From the NCBI GenBank assembly GCA_002692965.1, contig NZNC01000029.1, forward strand, positions 124,001 to 188,000: DNA of 64,000 bases, written 5' to 3'. Shown here in pieces: positions 9,171 to 18,522 of the stretch. The DNA is from Haliea sp. (GTDB taxonomy: Bacteria > Pseudomonadota > Gammaproteobacteria > Pseudomonadales > Halieaceae). The notes beneath the pieces were generated by a model that was not told the DNA's origin, made no database searches, and was given only the letters and a program-made list of their open reading frames with translations. The number at the start of each line of letters is the position of its first letter. Within the stretch, counting starts at the first letter, position 1. A program made the position numbers and the translations under genes.

Positions 9171-10298
9171 TCAGGCGGCGCTGCCGAGCAGCAGGTCAGC
9201 CAGTTGTGCCCGGTGCCAACGGGCATCGCCCCAGAGCATCTGCGAATGCTTCTGGCGCTTGAAGTAGAGGTGCACATAGCCCTCCCAGGTGAAGCCGATA
9301 CCGCCGTGGTACTGCACGGCGCGGCTACTGGCAAAGGCAGCCATGTCGCTGGCACTGGCCTTGGCCATGTGGGCGTACTGGGCGGCCTTCTCGACTTCGG
9401 TATCACAGGCACAGGCGGCGTTGTAGACCAGTGACTTGGCCTCGTCGATCTGGATCATGACATTGACCAGGGGGTGCTTAACCGCCTGGAAGAATCCGAG
9501 GGTGTGATCGAACTGCTTGCGGGTGTTCACATACTCGACCGTGGTCTGCAGCAGCCACTCGCCGGCGCCGACCATGTCCGCGGCCAGCAGGCTCCAGACC
9601 GCCGGCATCGCGCGATCCAGCGCGGGTAGCGCATTGTCGGCAACCGCCGTCGCAGCCGCGCCCTGGAAGTCCACATGCCCCTGATCGCGGGTCAGATCGA
9701 CAATCGAATCGGCGTGGCAGCTGACGCCCCGCGCTGACTTGTCCACCCAGTACAGGCCAAGCCCGCCGCTGTGGCGGGCACAGACCAGCAGGCGGTCGAC
9801 CTTGCCCAGCTCCTGGACAAACCAGCCGCTGCCATAGAGGGCGCCGTCGCGATACTCGACTTCCGTATCCCCCGGACGCTGGTCGCCCTGGCGGTTGGCC
9901 AGCACCAGCGTCGCCGCCTGCCCCTCGGCGATTTCCGCCATGGCTTCACTGCCCGCCTCGCCACAGGCGCCGAGGACATAGGTGGTTGCCAGCGTGCTGA
10001 GCAGGGGGCAGGGGAAGGCCGCGCGACCGACCTCCTCCACCAGACCCGCCACCGCTGCCACCGGCATGCCGACGCCACCCGCGGACTCCGGCACCGCCAG
10101 CAGGGTCCAGCCCAGATCCACCATCTGCTGCCAGAGCTCCCGGTCCCACTGGCACGCGGGGACCCGCTCGGGATCGTGCTCCGCGGCGACCAGGGCGTGC
10201 AGCCGGTCGGCACCAAAGTGCTCACTGAAAAACTTGCGCGCGGATTCCTTGAGCAGGGCCGCTTCTTCACCAAAACCGAAATTGTTGGGTTGTGCCAT
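9171..10298 (-). CDS. acyl-CoA dehydrogenase, small partner subunit
   Basis: This 375-residue acyl-CoA dehydrogenase-fold protein shows the family layout: helical N-terminus, a beta domain (about 120-220) and a C-terminal helical bundle with the TRKQFDHTLGFFQAVKH block and QYHGGIGFTWE. The usual C-terminal YEGTSEIQ segment is absent (the sequence is WGDARWHRAQ), and the catalytic Glu is not in its ordinary place. This is typical of one partner in heteromeric acyl-CoA dehydrogenases such as the FadE/ChsE pairs. The ATG at 10298 follows GGAGAGGGCG. The adjacent gene at 10312-11547 encodes a more canonical partner 13 bases away. Confidence 0.88.
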   Translation of the reverse strand: MAQPNNFGFGEEAALLKESARKFFSEHFGADRLHALVAAEHDPERVPACQWDRELWQQMVDLGWTLLAVPESAGGVGMPVAAVAGLVEEVGRAAFPCPLLSTLATTYVLGACGEAGSEAMAEIAEGQAATLVLANRQGDQRPGDTEVEYRDGALYGSGWFVQELGKVDRLLVCARHSGGLGLYWVDKSARGVSCHADSIVDLTRDQGHVDFQGAAATAVADNALPALDRAMPAVWSLLAADMVGAGEWLLQTTVEYVNTRKQFDHTLGFFQAVKHPLVNVMIQIDEAKSLVYNAACACDTEVEKAAQYAHMAKASASDMAAFASSRAVQYHGGIGFTWEGYVHLYFKRQKHSQMLWGDARWHRAQLADLLLGSAA

Positions 10299-10311
10299 GA
10301 TCGCCCTCTCC

Positions 10312-11547
<1,236 letters not shown>

Positions 11548-11667
11548 GCGTCGTGTTCCTCTTTCTCTATTATCCGGGCCAATGTGTTCGCTGCTTACGC
11601 CGTGGCAATTGTGGCCAGACAGGCCCCGCGCGACAAGTGGCACGCGCGCGTGCGACGAGAGTGGGCT

Positions 11668-11892
11668 TCAATAGTGGGGGGGCACTTCCGCCGCCGGGTC
11701 GCCGGGCAGCTGGTCAAACAGGCTGCCCTCCTCCAGGCGAGACTCCAGGGCGAGCAGCCGGCGCTGCAGTCGCAGCACCAGCTGTTGCTGCTCGGCCAGG
11801 GCGTCCTGCAGGGACTGCAGGGTATCGTCCTGGAAGGCCAGTCTGCTCTGCAGATCTTCCAGCTGGGCCTGTACATCCGGGCCTGGGCTCAC
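11668..11892 (-). CDS. slyX: SlyX family protein
   Basis: The product has 74 residues and is almost entirely one coiled coil (heptads of Leu/Gln in residues 8-52) ending in PPHY, the characteristic C-terminal signature of SlyX. The role of SlyX is poorly known; in enterobacteria it is encoded beside slyD. Here it is divergent from the SUI1/YciH gene with a 77-base intergenic region, and it lies downstream of nothing obviously related. Length and the terminal motif make the identification firm even though function is not. Confidence 0.85.
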   Translation of the reverse strand: MSPGPDVQAQLEDLQSRLAFQDDTLQSLQDALAEQQQLVLRLQRRLLALESRLEEGSLFDQLPGDPAAEVPPHY

Positions 11893-11969
11893 GGTTTACC
11901 TCGTTGCGGTTCTCAGGAAGCGGGCAGGCTAATATACTCCTCCGCTGCGCTCAATGACCGGAAGTTGCC

Positions 11970-12335
11970 ATGTCCCCTGCCCAATCCGCTAACAGCCGCC
12001 GCGTCTACTCCACCGACGGCGGCCGCCACTGTCCCGCCTGTCAGCGCCCCGTCGACGACTGCGTCTGCCGCGCCGAGAGCCGGCCGGACAGTGGCGACGG
12101 CATAGTCCGTCTGCATCGGGAGAGCAAGGGCCGCGGCGGCAAATCGGTGACGGTGGTACGCGGCCTGCCCCTGACCGGCAGCGAGCTGAAGGCACTGGCC
12201 AAACAGCTCAAGCAACGCTGCGGTACCGGGGGTGCGGTCAAGCAGGACAGTATCGAGATACAGGGCGATCAGCGGGAACTGCTCAAGGGCGAACTGGAGT
12301 CGCGCGGTTACCGGGTCAAGCTGGCCGGCGGATGA
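11970..12335 (+). CDS. yciH: SUI1/eIF1-family translation factor (YciH)
   Basis: The product has 121 residues. The C-terminal 75 are a SUI1/eIF1 domain (block RESKGRGGKSVTVVRGLPL followed by LKQRCGTGGAVK and GDQRELL). The N-terminal part has a small cysteine knuckle, HCPACQRPVDDCVC, typical of proteobacterial YciH. In E. coli YciH influences start-codon fidelity. Several genes in this window appear to start with TTG or GTG, so start selection matters here, although no direct link can be shown. It is divergent from slyX. Confidence 0.92.
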   Translation: MSPAQSANSRRVYSTDGGRHCPACQRPVDDCVCRAESRPDSGDGIVRLHRESKGRGGKSVTVVRGLPLTGSELKALAKQLKQRCGTGGAVKQDSIEIQGDQRELLKGELESRGYRVKLAGG

Positions 12336-12503
12336 AGCGGCAAAAAGCGGGAATAGTTCTCAAATCTCTGCTGTAAGCTGCTCTTTTGATGGGAAAACCC
12401 CGGCAAGTCGTGCTAAAAGTGAGGCACGCTTTGGTCGGGCGTACGACAACAAGATGGCAGTGGAGTGAAACCGCGCCCGATCCTTCCCGAGAGGTAGAGG
12501 GCC

Positions 12504-12890
12504 ATGTATGCCAGCAGCGAGCAACTGAGAGAGCAGGTCATCCGTCCAGCCCTGGAATACCTGGAAATGTGGACGTCCGATGCCGAGGATACCCTGCTGC
12601 AAGCCCTGCGCGAGGCGCCTGAACTGGGGCTTTTTTCCCATCGCCCGGAAGGCCTGGGCCTGTTTCGCATCACCCCCGCACAGCACCGCGACATCTGGGA
12701 CCGCTACCTGGCCTTCCAGCCCGACCTCGCCAGCCGTGTGCGCGGGCTCGCCAGTCAGCGCGCCTTTCTCGCCAACCCCGACCGCGAACTGCAAACCAAC
12801 CTCGGCTATTGCACCGCGATTGCCTGGCTGCTCTATCAGCGCTCCCGTGTCGAGCAGTCGGCTGTCCCCCGGGAGGTCATTTCCGCCTGA
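12504..12890 (+). CDS. hypothetical protein
   Basis: The product has 128 residues, is soluble and predominantly alpha-helical, with no signal peptide and no recognised domain. The sequence begins MYASSEQLREQVIRPALEYL and has aromatic-rich helices in the middle. An RBS-like GAGGTAGAGGG precedes the ATG. The last 55 bases overlap the 3' end of the convergent glycosyltransferase gene at 12836-13495, so the two genes are antisense to each other at their ends. Codon pattern and third-position GC look normal, which supports a real gene. I do not assign a function. Confidence 0.7.
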   Translation: MYASSEQLREQVIRPALEYLEMWTSDAEDTLLQALREAPELGLFSHRPEGLGLFRITPAQHRDIWDRYLAFQPDLASRVRGLASQRAFLANPDRELQTNLGYCTAIAWLLYQRSRVEQSAVPREVISA

Positions 12891-13495
12891 CGCAGCAGCT
12901 GCGAGGGGCAGTGCAGCAGATCCTCCGGCCGATCGATATCCACGCGCTCCGGCAGCAGACCCACCTCCCAACCCGCCTCGCGGGCATTGATCAAGCTGCG
13001 CGCCAGTACCCTGCCACTCCCCCAGGGAACCCCATCGAACAGCGCATCCACCGGCTGACGGCTTCCAACCAGGACATAGCCGCCATCGCGCGCCGGGCCG
13101 AGCACCACCGGGCAGTCTTCCAGGCGCGCCAGGGCCTGTCCCAGAAAGGCCGGGTCGAGGCCGGGACAGTCGCTGCCCACCAGCAAGACACGCGGCGCAC
13201 TGGCCAGCCCCTCTCGCAAGGCGGCAGCCATCCGCGCGCCCAGGTCCGCCCCCCGCTGGGCATGCACCGACTCGACGCCAGCGGCCAGGCAGTCGGTGAA
13301 CAGCGCATGGCCGGTGTCCCCGGCCACCCACAATTGCACCCGCGCCTGGGGCACCTGCAGCAGCTGCTGACAGGTGTGGCGCACCAGGGCCTGATGGAGA
13401 TTGCAGGCACCCTCCGCGCCCAGGGACGGAATCAGGCGGGTTTTCACGGCACCGGGTTGCGGGGCCCGGGCGAACTGGATCAACAGTGCCGACAT
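12836..13495 (-). CDS. DUF2064 glycosyltransferase (TIGR04282 arsenosugar-associated family)
   Basis: The product has 219 residues. The N-terminus QFARAPQPGAVKTRLIPSLG and the later LLVGSDCPGLDP and DGGYVLVG are the diagnostic blocks of the DUF2064/TIGR04282 glycosyltransferase family, a GT-A-like nucleotidyl/glycosyl transferase fold. This family and TIGR04283 often occur together and have been named for their association with arsenosugar synthesis genes. No ArsM or radical-SAM ArsS gene is visible in this window. The ATG at 13495 lies one base after the stop of the TIGR04283-type gene, so the pair is translationally coupled. The 3' end overlaps a convergent hypothetical gene by 55 bases. 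Confidence 0.88.
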   Translation of the reverse strand: MSALLIQFARAPQPGAVKTRLIPSLGAEGACNLHQALVRHTCQQLLQVPQARVQLWVAGDTGHALFTDCLAAGVESVHAQRGADLGARMAAALREGLASAPRVLLVGSDCPGLDPAFLGQALARLEDCPVVLGPARDGGYVLVGSRQPVDALFDGVPWGSGRVLARSLINAREAGWEVGLLPERVDIDRPEDLLHCPSQLLRQAEMTSRGTADCSTRER

Positions 13496-13496
13496 C

Positions 13497-14207
13497 CTAG
13501 CGGCGCCCATAATAGAGGGAATGGAGCCGCTGCGGTGAGACCCCGCAGAAAAAGGCCAGACGCAGGCCCCACATCTCCAGCACGGTCCGCATCACGCCGC
13601 GCTCCCGCCATCGGCGCGCCGAGGTGCTGACCCGCAGGGGCAGGACCCGGGGCGGGCAGTGGCGGCGCAGACGACGACACAGCTCGACATCCTCCATGAG
13701 GGGAATGCCCGCAAAGCCGCCCTGTGACAGGTACACATCCCGGCGAATCCACAGCATCTGGTCGCCGGTACCGATGCCACTGGCCCGCGAACGCAGATTG
13801 ATTCCCGCCTGCACCAGCTTCAGCCCCGGCCCTGCCCCGGCCAGCTCGACCCGGCAGAAGCCCCACTGGGCGCCGGACACCAGAGAGGCCCGCAACTGGT
13901 CCTCGGAAAACAGTGGCAGGGTATCGGCGTGGAGGAACAGCAGCCACTCGCCGCGGGCAACCCGGGCGCCCAGGTCCATCTGCCGTGCCCGGCCACGCTC
14001 CCCGATCAGCACCTCCGTGGCCAGGGGCAGCGCCGCGGCAACGCTGCCGTCGCGACTGCCGCCGTCCACCACAATCCGCTGAGCCGCGGGAAAATGCTCC
14101 GCCAGCCAGGCCAGCGTCACGCCGATATTCGCGGCCTCATTGAGCATCGGTATCACGAAGCTCAGGACGGAATCGTCGCGGAGGGTCCCGGGGCTAGCGT
14201 GGGCCAT
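13497..14207 (-). CDS. family 2 glycosyltransferase (TIGR04283 arsenosugar-associated family)
   Basis: This 236-residue GT2 enzyme has the opening FVIPMLNEAANI, the nucleotide-binding VVDGGSRDGS, the GRARQMDLGA block and LLFLHADTLP carrying the metal-binding DxD-like acid pair. These together are characteristic of the TIGR04283 family. It starts immediately after the stop of slt (adjacent codons) and is followed by the DUF2064 gene with one spacer base, so slt and both transferases form one operon. The product sugar is not identifiable from sequence. The usual literature name mentions arsenosugars, but a general glycolipid or exported glycoside is equally possible here. Confidence 0.88.
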   Translation of the reverse strand: MAHASPGTLRDDSVLSFVIPMLNEAANIGVTLAWLAEHFPAAQRIVVDGGSRDGSVAAALPLATEVLIGERGRARQMDLGARVARGEWLLFLHADTLPLFSEDQLRASLVSGAQWGFCRVELAGAGPGLKLVQAGINLRSRASGIGTGDQMLWIRRDVYLSQGGFAGIPLMEDVELCRRLRRHCPPRVLPLRVSTSARRWRERGVMRTVLEMWGLRLAFFCGVSPQRLHSLYYGRR

Positions 14208-16133
14208 CTAGTAGGACTGCCGCCATTCCTGCTCGCTGAGCAGGGTACCCTCCTCCCCGGCCAGACGGCGGAAGATCAGGTTGTAGGCGAGCACGTTTTT
14301 GACGTAGTTGCGGGTCTCCCGGAAGGGAATGCTCTCGATCCAGACGTCCGCGGGCACCCGGGCGTCGCTGCCATTGCGCCAGCGCGTCACCCGCGCCGGT
14401 CCCGCATTGTAGGCCGCCATGGCGAACACGCGGTTGCCGGCGTAACGATCCAGCAATTCGCGGTAATAGGCACTGGCCAGCATGACGTTGTGATCGACGT
14501 CGTAAAGCGCGCTCTCGCTGTGACGCACACCCAGCCGGCGGGCCACCTGGGCCGCTGTTGCCGGCATCACCTGCATCAGCCCCCGGGCACCGACCGGCGA
14601 GCGGGAGCGGGGGAAAAAGGCACTTTCGCGCCGGGCGATGGCCATCAGCTCGCTGCCGGGCACACCGCGAAGTTCACCATAACGCGCAAAGGTGTCACGC
14701 CAGGCCAGCGGGAAGCGCAGGTCGAGCAGGTCCCAGGCGCTGGCCTGGCTGGCCGCTTCGATTGCCATGCGGTACCAGCCGCGCTCGCTAGCCATATAGC
14801 CGAGGGTAAGCAGCTGCTCTGCGGGGGCCAACTGAAGCAGGGCCGCCCACTCCGAGTGGGCCAGCATGACCTCGTCGTGATAGAGCAGCTCGCGAACCCG
14901 CGCGAGCCCCGGTTCGAGACTTGCGTCCAGGGGTGCCGGCGCCTCCAGGCGCCGGTGCTGCAGCCCGGGTTCCCGCCCGAGGCGCTGGGCCGCCAGGAAG
15001 CCGTGAAAGTCGCGCTCGCCGGCCAGGGTTTCCAGCAGCGCGTCCGCCTCTGCCTGCTGCCCGGAGGCCGCCAGTGTGCGGGCTCGCCAGTAACGCCAGG
15101 TCGGTTCGTTGCGCGCGCTCTCCGACAGACTATCCAGGGCGCCTGCGACCGCGGCCCAGTCCTGCTCGGCAATCGCCCAGCGCAAACGCAGCTCGACAAT
15201 ATTGTCGTCCCCCAGGCGGTCCAGCGCTTCATCGAGCCACGCCAGGTTGGCGCGAGAGCGGGCAAACAGGCTGCGCCAGGCCAGCGCGGACTCCGCCAGC
15301 TGCACCTGTTCCGGGGAAAACGCCATTTCCCGCCGGTAGGCCTGCCAGGCCTGGAGCGCTTCCCGCTCGCGGTAGCGAGCCAGGTAGGCGATGCCGCGAG
15401 CGACGGTATCGGCCGTGCGGGTATCCGCCGCCGCGGGCACCAGGCTGCGCAGCCGGTCGGGCTGGGCATAGACAGCGCGCAGGCGCTCTGCATCGCGTCG
15501 CAGCTCGGCGCTGGACTTGCTCACGACGTAGTTGAGCAGACCGCGTTCGCGGGCATCGAAGGCAGCCAGCAGCCGCGACCAGACGTGCTCATCCGTGAGT
15601 CCACCCGCGCGCATCCAGGCCGCAAACAGGGGGTCGCAGGCCTTGGGACGCGACTCGCCGTGTACCCAGAGGCTCGCGGCTCCAGCGCGTGCAAGTGCCC
15701 GGTCTCCCCCTGCCCAGTGGGCGCGGAAGTAGTAGCACTTGAGGTCGATACTGTTGGGTTCCCGTGGCATCACGGCCAGGAAATCCGCCCAGCGCTCGCG
15801 GCGGCCCAGGGTGTCCAGGTAGCGCGAGAGCAGCCGGTTGGGCAGTGCCGAGCCGCGACTGCGCTGGAGGAAATCCGTCGCGACAGCGGGCTGCAGCCCC
15901 GCCAAGTCGGCGCTGAGGGCCAGGTAGTCCAGATAGATGGCCAGCGGGTAGTCGTCCAGGGCGGCCCGCTGTCGGCGAAAAGTGGCCCAGTCGCGGTCAC
16001 CCGCGGCCTCCCGGGCCAGGCGGTAGGCCTGCCGCTGGCGTTCCAGGGTTGCATCGCCCTGTGCCAGGGCAGCTGGCGGCAGCAGGACCGCCAGAAACAG
16101 CAGGCAAGACAGTAACAGGCCGCTTGAGCTCAA
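14208..16133 (-). CDS. slt: soluble lytic murein transglycosylase (Slt70-type)
   Basis: The product is a 641-residue periplasmic lytic transglycosylase that cleaves the MurNAc-GlcNAc bond of peptidoglycan with formation of 1,6-anhydroMurNAc. Residues 1-24 are a signal peptide ending ALAQ. A long alpha-superhelical U-domain follows (about 30-450), then the catalytic SLT domain with ES at Glu503 (RRESAFF), GLMQVMPATA and AAYNAGPARV. The start appears to be TTG at 16133, with GAGGG eight bases upstream as the only plausible Shine-Dalgarno. That GAGGG lies in the 3' strand of a strong stem (16142-16206), so translation may be structure-controlled. Slt leads the operon with the two glycosyltransferases. 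Confidence 0.92.
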   Translation of the reverse strand: MSSSGLLLSCLLFLAVLLPPAALAQGDATLERQRQAYRLAREAAGDRDWATFRRQRAALDDYPLAIYLDYLALSADLAGLQPAVATDFLQRSRGSALPNRLLSRYLDTLGRRERWADFLAVMPREPNSIDLKCYYFRAHWAGGDRALARAGAASLWVHGESRPKACDPLFAAWMRAGGLTDEHVWSRLLAAFDARERGLLNYVVSKSSAELRRDAERLRAVYAQPDRLRSLVPAAADTRTADTVARGIAYLARYREREALQAWQAYRREMAFSPEQVQLAESALAWRSLFARSRANLAWLDEALDRLGDDNIVELRLRWAIAEQDWAAVAGALDSLSESARNEPTWRYWRARTLAASGQQAEADALLETLAGERDFHGFLAAQRLGREPGLQHRRLEAPAPLDASLEPGLARVRELLYHDEVMLAHSEWAALLQLAPAEQLLTLGYMASERGWYRMAIEAASQASAWDLLDLRFPLAWRDTFARYGELRGVPGSELMAIARRESAFFPRSRSPVGARGLMQVMPATAAQVARRLGVRHSESALYDVDHNVMLASAYYRELLDRYAGNRVFAMAAYNAGPARVTRWRNGSDARVPADVWIESIPFRETRNYVKNVLAYNLIFRRLAGEEGTLLSEQEWRQSY

Positions 16134-16141
16134 GGGGATTA

Positions 16142-16206
16142 CCCTCAGTCCGTGTGGGAGTGTCCGGCCGGGTCAGCACCCGGCGGCGAGGCCCATAGAC
16201 TGAGGG
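16142..16206 (-). promoter_or_regulatory. long stem-loop covering the slt Shine-Dalgarno
   Basis: On the minus strand CCCTCAGTC (16206-16198) is perfectly complementary to GACTGAGGG (16150-16142). Inside it TATGGG pairs with the opposing CCCACA (one wobble), and at the tip CCGGGT pairs with ACCCGG around a CAGC loop. The terminal GAGGG is the only Shine-Dalgarno candidate for slt. No T-tract follows, so this is not a classical terminator. Confidence 0.6.
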
Positions 16207-16251
16207 CACGGCGGCGGATTTGCAACTACTCCGCCAGGTTCCGGCGTCGTT

Positions 16252-16677
16252 TTACTGCACCTCGATACGCCGGCGCTCCGGGGCCTGCTCCCGCACCTTG
16301 GGTGCCTGCAGCCTCAGGACCCCATCCTTGAAGCTGGCCTGGATGGCATCCTCGCTGACGTTGCCGCCGAGGTTGAAACTGCGCAGGAATTTACCGTAGC
16401 GACGCTCCTGGCGAATCACCCGGCCCTCCTTCTCTTCCTTGTCCTCCTGACGGCTCTCGGCCTCCAGAGTCAGCACGCCATCCTTGAGGTGCACATGGAT
16501 ATCCTCCTTGTTCACCCCCGGTAGCTCCGCGGTAATCTCGAAGTGATCGTCGCGGTCGCGAATATCCACCCGCGGGGAAAAAAAGGTTCCCATGGTGTTG
16601 TTTTCACCGGGGGGCGCCCAGAAATCGTCGAAAAAGCGGTCCAGGTCGAACAGGCTGTTGCGTGGAATCAGTGACAT
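16252..16677 (-). CDS. small heat shock protein, Hsp20/alpha-crystallin family
   Basis: The product is a 141-residue holdase chaperone that binds unfolding proteins under heat stress. The N-terminal arm is MSLIPRNSLFDLDRFFDDFW. The alpha-crystallin domain covers about residues 35-130 (VDIRDRDDHFEITAELPGV ... GVLTLEAES ... GRVIRQERRYGKFLRSF), and the C-terminal tail follows. I chose the ATG at 16677 over a start five codons earlier because GGAGG lies seven bases upstream of it. A sigma-32 promoter and a perfect Fnr/Anr palindrome are present upstream, so heat and possibly oxygen limitation control it. The downstream gene is slt, separated by a structured 118-base gap. Confidence 0.93.
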   Translation of the reverse strand: MSLIPRNSLFDLDRFFDDFWAPPGENNTMGTFFSPRVDIRDRDDHFEITAELPGVNKEDIHVHLKDGVLTLEAESRQEDKEEKEGRVIRQERRYGKFLRSFNLGGNVSEDAIQASFKDGVLRLQAPKVREQAPERRRIEVQ

Positions 16678-16718
16678 GATGACCTCCTTCAAGGTAGTTG
16701 CCCATGAAACCTGTTGCA

Positions 16719-16748
16719 GTTATGGGTCTGGTCTGGCGCTTTTTCAAG
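16719..16748 (-). promoter_or_regulatory. sigma-32 (heat shock) promoter of hsp20
   Basis: Reading the minus strand, CTTGAAA (16748-16742) is a perfect sigma-32 -35 element. After about 13 bases it is followed by GACCCATAA (around 16727-16719), close to the CCCCATNT consensus. The predicted transcript starts near 16712, about 35 bases before the ATG at 16677. Confidence 0.75.
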
Positions 16749-16774
16749 AACCGCCCCCTCGGCGTGCACTTTTC

Positions 16775-16788
16775 TTGATGCAGATCAA
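16775..16788. promoter_or_regulatory. Fnr/Anr box (perfect palindrome)
   Basis: TTGAT-GCAG-ATCAA is an exact match to the Fnr/Anr consensus TTGAT-N4-ATCAA. It lies between the divergent hsp20 and outer-membrane-protein genes. Its centre is about 70 bases upstream of the predicted hsp20 transcription start, a spacing compatible with class I activation. Confidence 0.65.
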
Positions 16789-16891
16789 TGTGGAGAATCG
16801 ACAACTGTAGCCTGGCCTCCCGCCATCGCTTGTGCCACGATTCCGGGGTACCGGTTTTTTGCAGGCCCACAGCCTGCTCTCAAGGGGGCGA

Positions 16892-18079
16892 TTGACATAC
16901 TCAAGGACACTCACCTTCGCACTCGCCCTGCTCGGGGCCAGCCTGGTAAAGGCGGACAGCATCGAGGTCAACGGTTTTGCCACCCTGGGTGTGGTCTACA
17001 ACCCGGACGACTTCGTCTTCATCCGCAGCCTCGAGCAGCCCCGCGGCGCCCGGGACGGCTGGAGCAGCCGGCCCGACTCCAACCTGGGTCTGCAGTTGAA
17101 CTGGTCCCTCGACGAACGCTGGGAGCTGGTTCTGCAAGGGGTCACCGGACACCACTACGACGACTATGATCCGCGCATGACTCTGGCCTTCGCTCGCTTC
17201 GAGCCCAATGCCAACTGGACATTCCGCGCCGGTCGATTGGGCTTCGATGCCTATATAGGCTCCGATTCGCGGCACGTCGGTTACGCCCATCTACCGGTCC
17301 GTCACCCCATCGAGTATTTCGGCGTTCTGGAACTGGCCTACCTGGATGGTCTGGATATTACCTACAGGCAACCCCTCGGGGAGGGCCTGCTCTCTGTCAA
17401 GCTGCTGGCTGGCACCGCCGATGAAGAGCGCGTTGTGGCGGAAGACACTACCTACGACGTTAGTGGCAGTCTCAGTGTTGGCGGCTACCTGCTCTACCAA
17501 CTGGGAAGTTGGCAGTTCCGCGGAGGGGTGATTACGACTCGGCTGGATAAGGGTCTCGATACCACGCCCGCACTTCAGGAAACACTCAGGTCCAGCGGAC
17601 TCTCCGCACTGGAGCAAATAGCGGGCGATTTACCGCTCGAGGATAGCCAGATCACCAACTGGAATTTCGAGACCCACTGGAGCCCGGGTGACCTGGAGGG
17701 GCAACTGCGCCTGAATCACCGGGAGAGCAATACCGCTATCGTTCCCGAGGGTCTCAACGTCATGTTTCTGCTCGGCTATCGACTCGAGGCGGTGACTCCA
17801 TATGCCGGGTTTGCATTCTCGGATACTCGCAACACCCATATACCAGCGGCGGTGCCGGCTGGCACTCCCTTGGATACGCTGCTGCGAGATACGATCAATA
17901 TCGAGCAACGGACCAGCTTCCTCGGTCTGCGTTGGGACATTGTCGACGGTGTCGCCGCCAAATTGCAGCTGGACCGGGTGCACGCTGATGATCCCCGCGG
18001 CGGCTATTATGTGGTCGGCAAAAGCGGCTGGGATGGCCACAGCACCCTGATCTCGGCAACCCTGGAGATGGTGTTTTGA
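16892..18079 (+). CDS. outer-membrane beta-barrel protein, porin-like
   Basis: The product has 395 residues if read from the TTG at 16892. I chose that start because AGGGGG is seven bases upstream and the protein then begins with a typical signal peptide (TYSRTLTFALALLGASLVKA, cleaved after ADS). An ATG at 16832 would add 20 residues in front of it. The mature chain shows alternating amphipathic strands, Gly/aromatic girdles and a C-terminal Phe (EMVF), all typical of outer-membrane porins. It resembles the hypothetical barrels that accompany phosphate-binding-like/GGDEF modules. The stop overlaps the TTG start of the next gene (TTGA), so the three genes to 20088 are one operon. Confidence 0.75.
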   Translation: MTYSRTLTFALALLGASLVKADSIEVNGFATLGVVYNPDDFVFIRSLEQPRGARDGWSSRPDSNLGLQLNWSLDERWELVLQGVTGHHYDDYDPRMTLAFARFEPNANWTFRAGRLGFDAYIGSDSRHVGYAHLPVRHPIEYFGVLELAYLDGLDITYRQPLGEGLLSVKLLAGTADEERVVAEDTTYDVSGSLSVGGYLLYQLGSWQFRGGVITTRLDKGLDTTPALQETLRSSGLSALEQIAGDLPLEDSQITNWNFETHWSPGDLEGQLRLNHRESNTAIVPEGLNVMFLLGYRLEAVTPYAGFAFSDTRNTHIPAAVPAGTPLDTLLRDTINIEQRTSFLGLRWDIVDGVAAKLQLDRVHADDPRGGYYVVGKSGWDGHSTLISATLEMVF

Positions 18080-18519
18080 GCCGCCGCTGGCCCCGTGTCT
18101 TCGGCTTTTGCCTGCTGGCTTGCCTGCTGGCCGTGCCCAGCGCGCCTACCCCGGGCCTGGCGGAAGAGCTGGTCGTCGTGGTGCACCCCGATACGACCTT
18201 CGACCACCTCAGCCGAGCCGACCTGATCAATATCTTCATGGGACGCTACCAGCAGTTTCCCGATGGCCAGCCTGCCTTTCCCCTGGACCTGGCTGACAGC
18301 AGCGAGTCTTTTTACCGCAAGCTGGTGGACAAGACACCGGCGGAATTGCGCTCCTACTGGGCGCGCCTGGTGTTCTCGGGGCGCGCCTGCCCGCCCCGGC
18401 GCCTGCCCGCCGCCAGGCAGCTGATCGACGTGGTGGCCAACAATCCCGGAGCGGTTGGCTATCTCGACAGGAGTCAGGTGGACGAGCGGGTCAAGATCGT
18501 CCACCTGCTGGGTGACTGA
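18076..18519 (+). CDS. small periplasmic PBP-like (PstS-type fold) protein
   Basis: This 147-residue exported protein has a signal peptide in residues 1-29 (ending GLAEE). The mature part (VVVVHPDTTFDHLSRADLINIFMGRYQQFPDG ... AVGYLDR) is the conserved half-domain of phosphate ABC transporter substrate-binding-like proteins (PBP-like). At this size it is a single lobe, not a full transporter subunit. Comparable short proteins are encoded beside membrane diguanylate cyclases and may feed a ligand signal to them. The start is TTG overlapping the upstream stop, and the GGDEF gene begins three bases after its own stop. The ligand is unproven. Confidence 0.82.
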   Translation: MSRRWPRVFGFCLLACLLAVPSAPTPGLAEELVVVVHPDTTFDHLSRADLINIFMGRYQQFPDGQPAFPLDLADSSESFYRKLVDKTPAELRSYWARLVFSGRACPPRRLPAARQLIDVVANNPGAVGYLDRSQVDERVKIVHLLGD

Positions 18520-18522
18520 AGC

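Noticed and set aside
13929-16115. A 728-codon plus-strand frame opposite slt
   Set aside because: It is antisense to a well-supported lytic transglycosylase with intact catalytic motifs.
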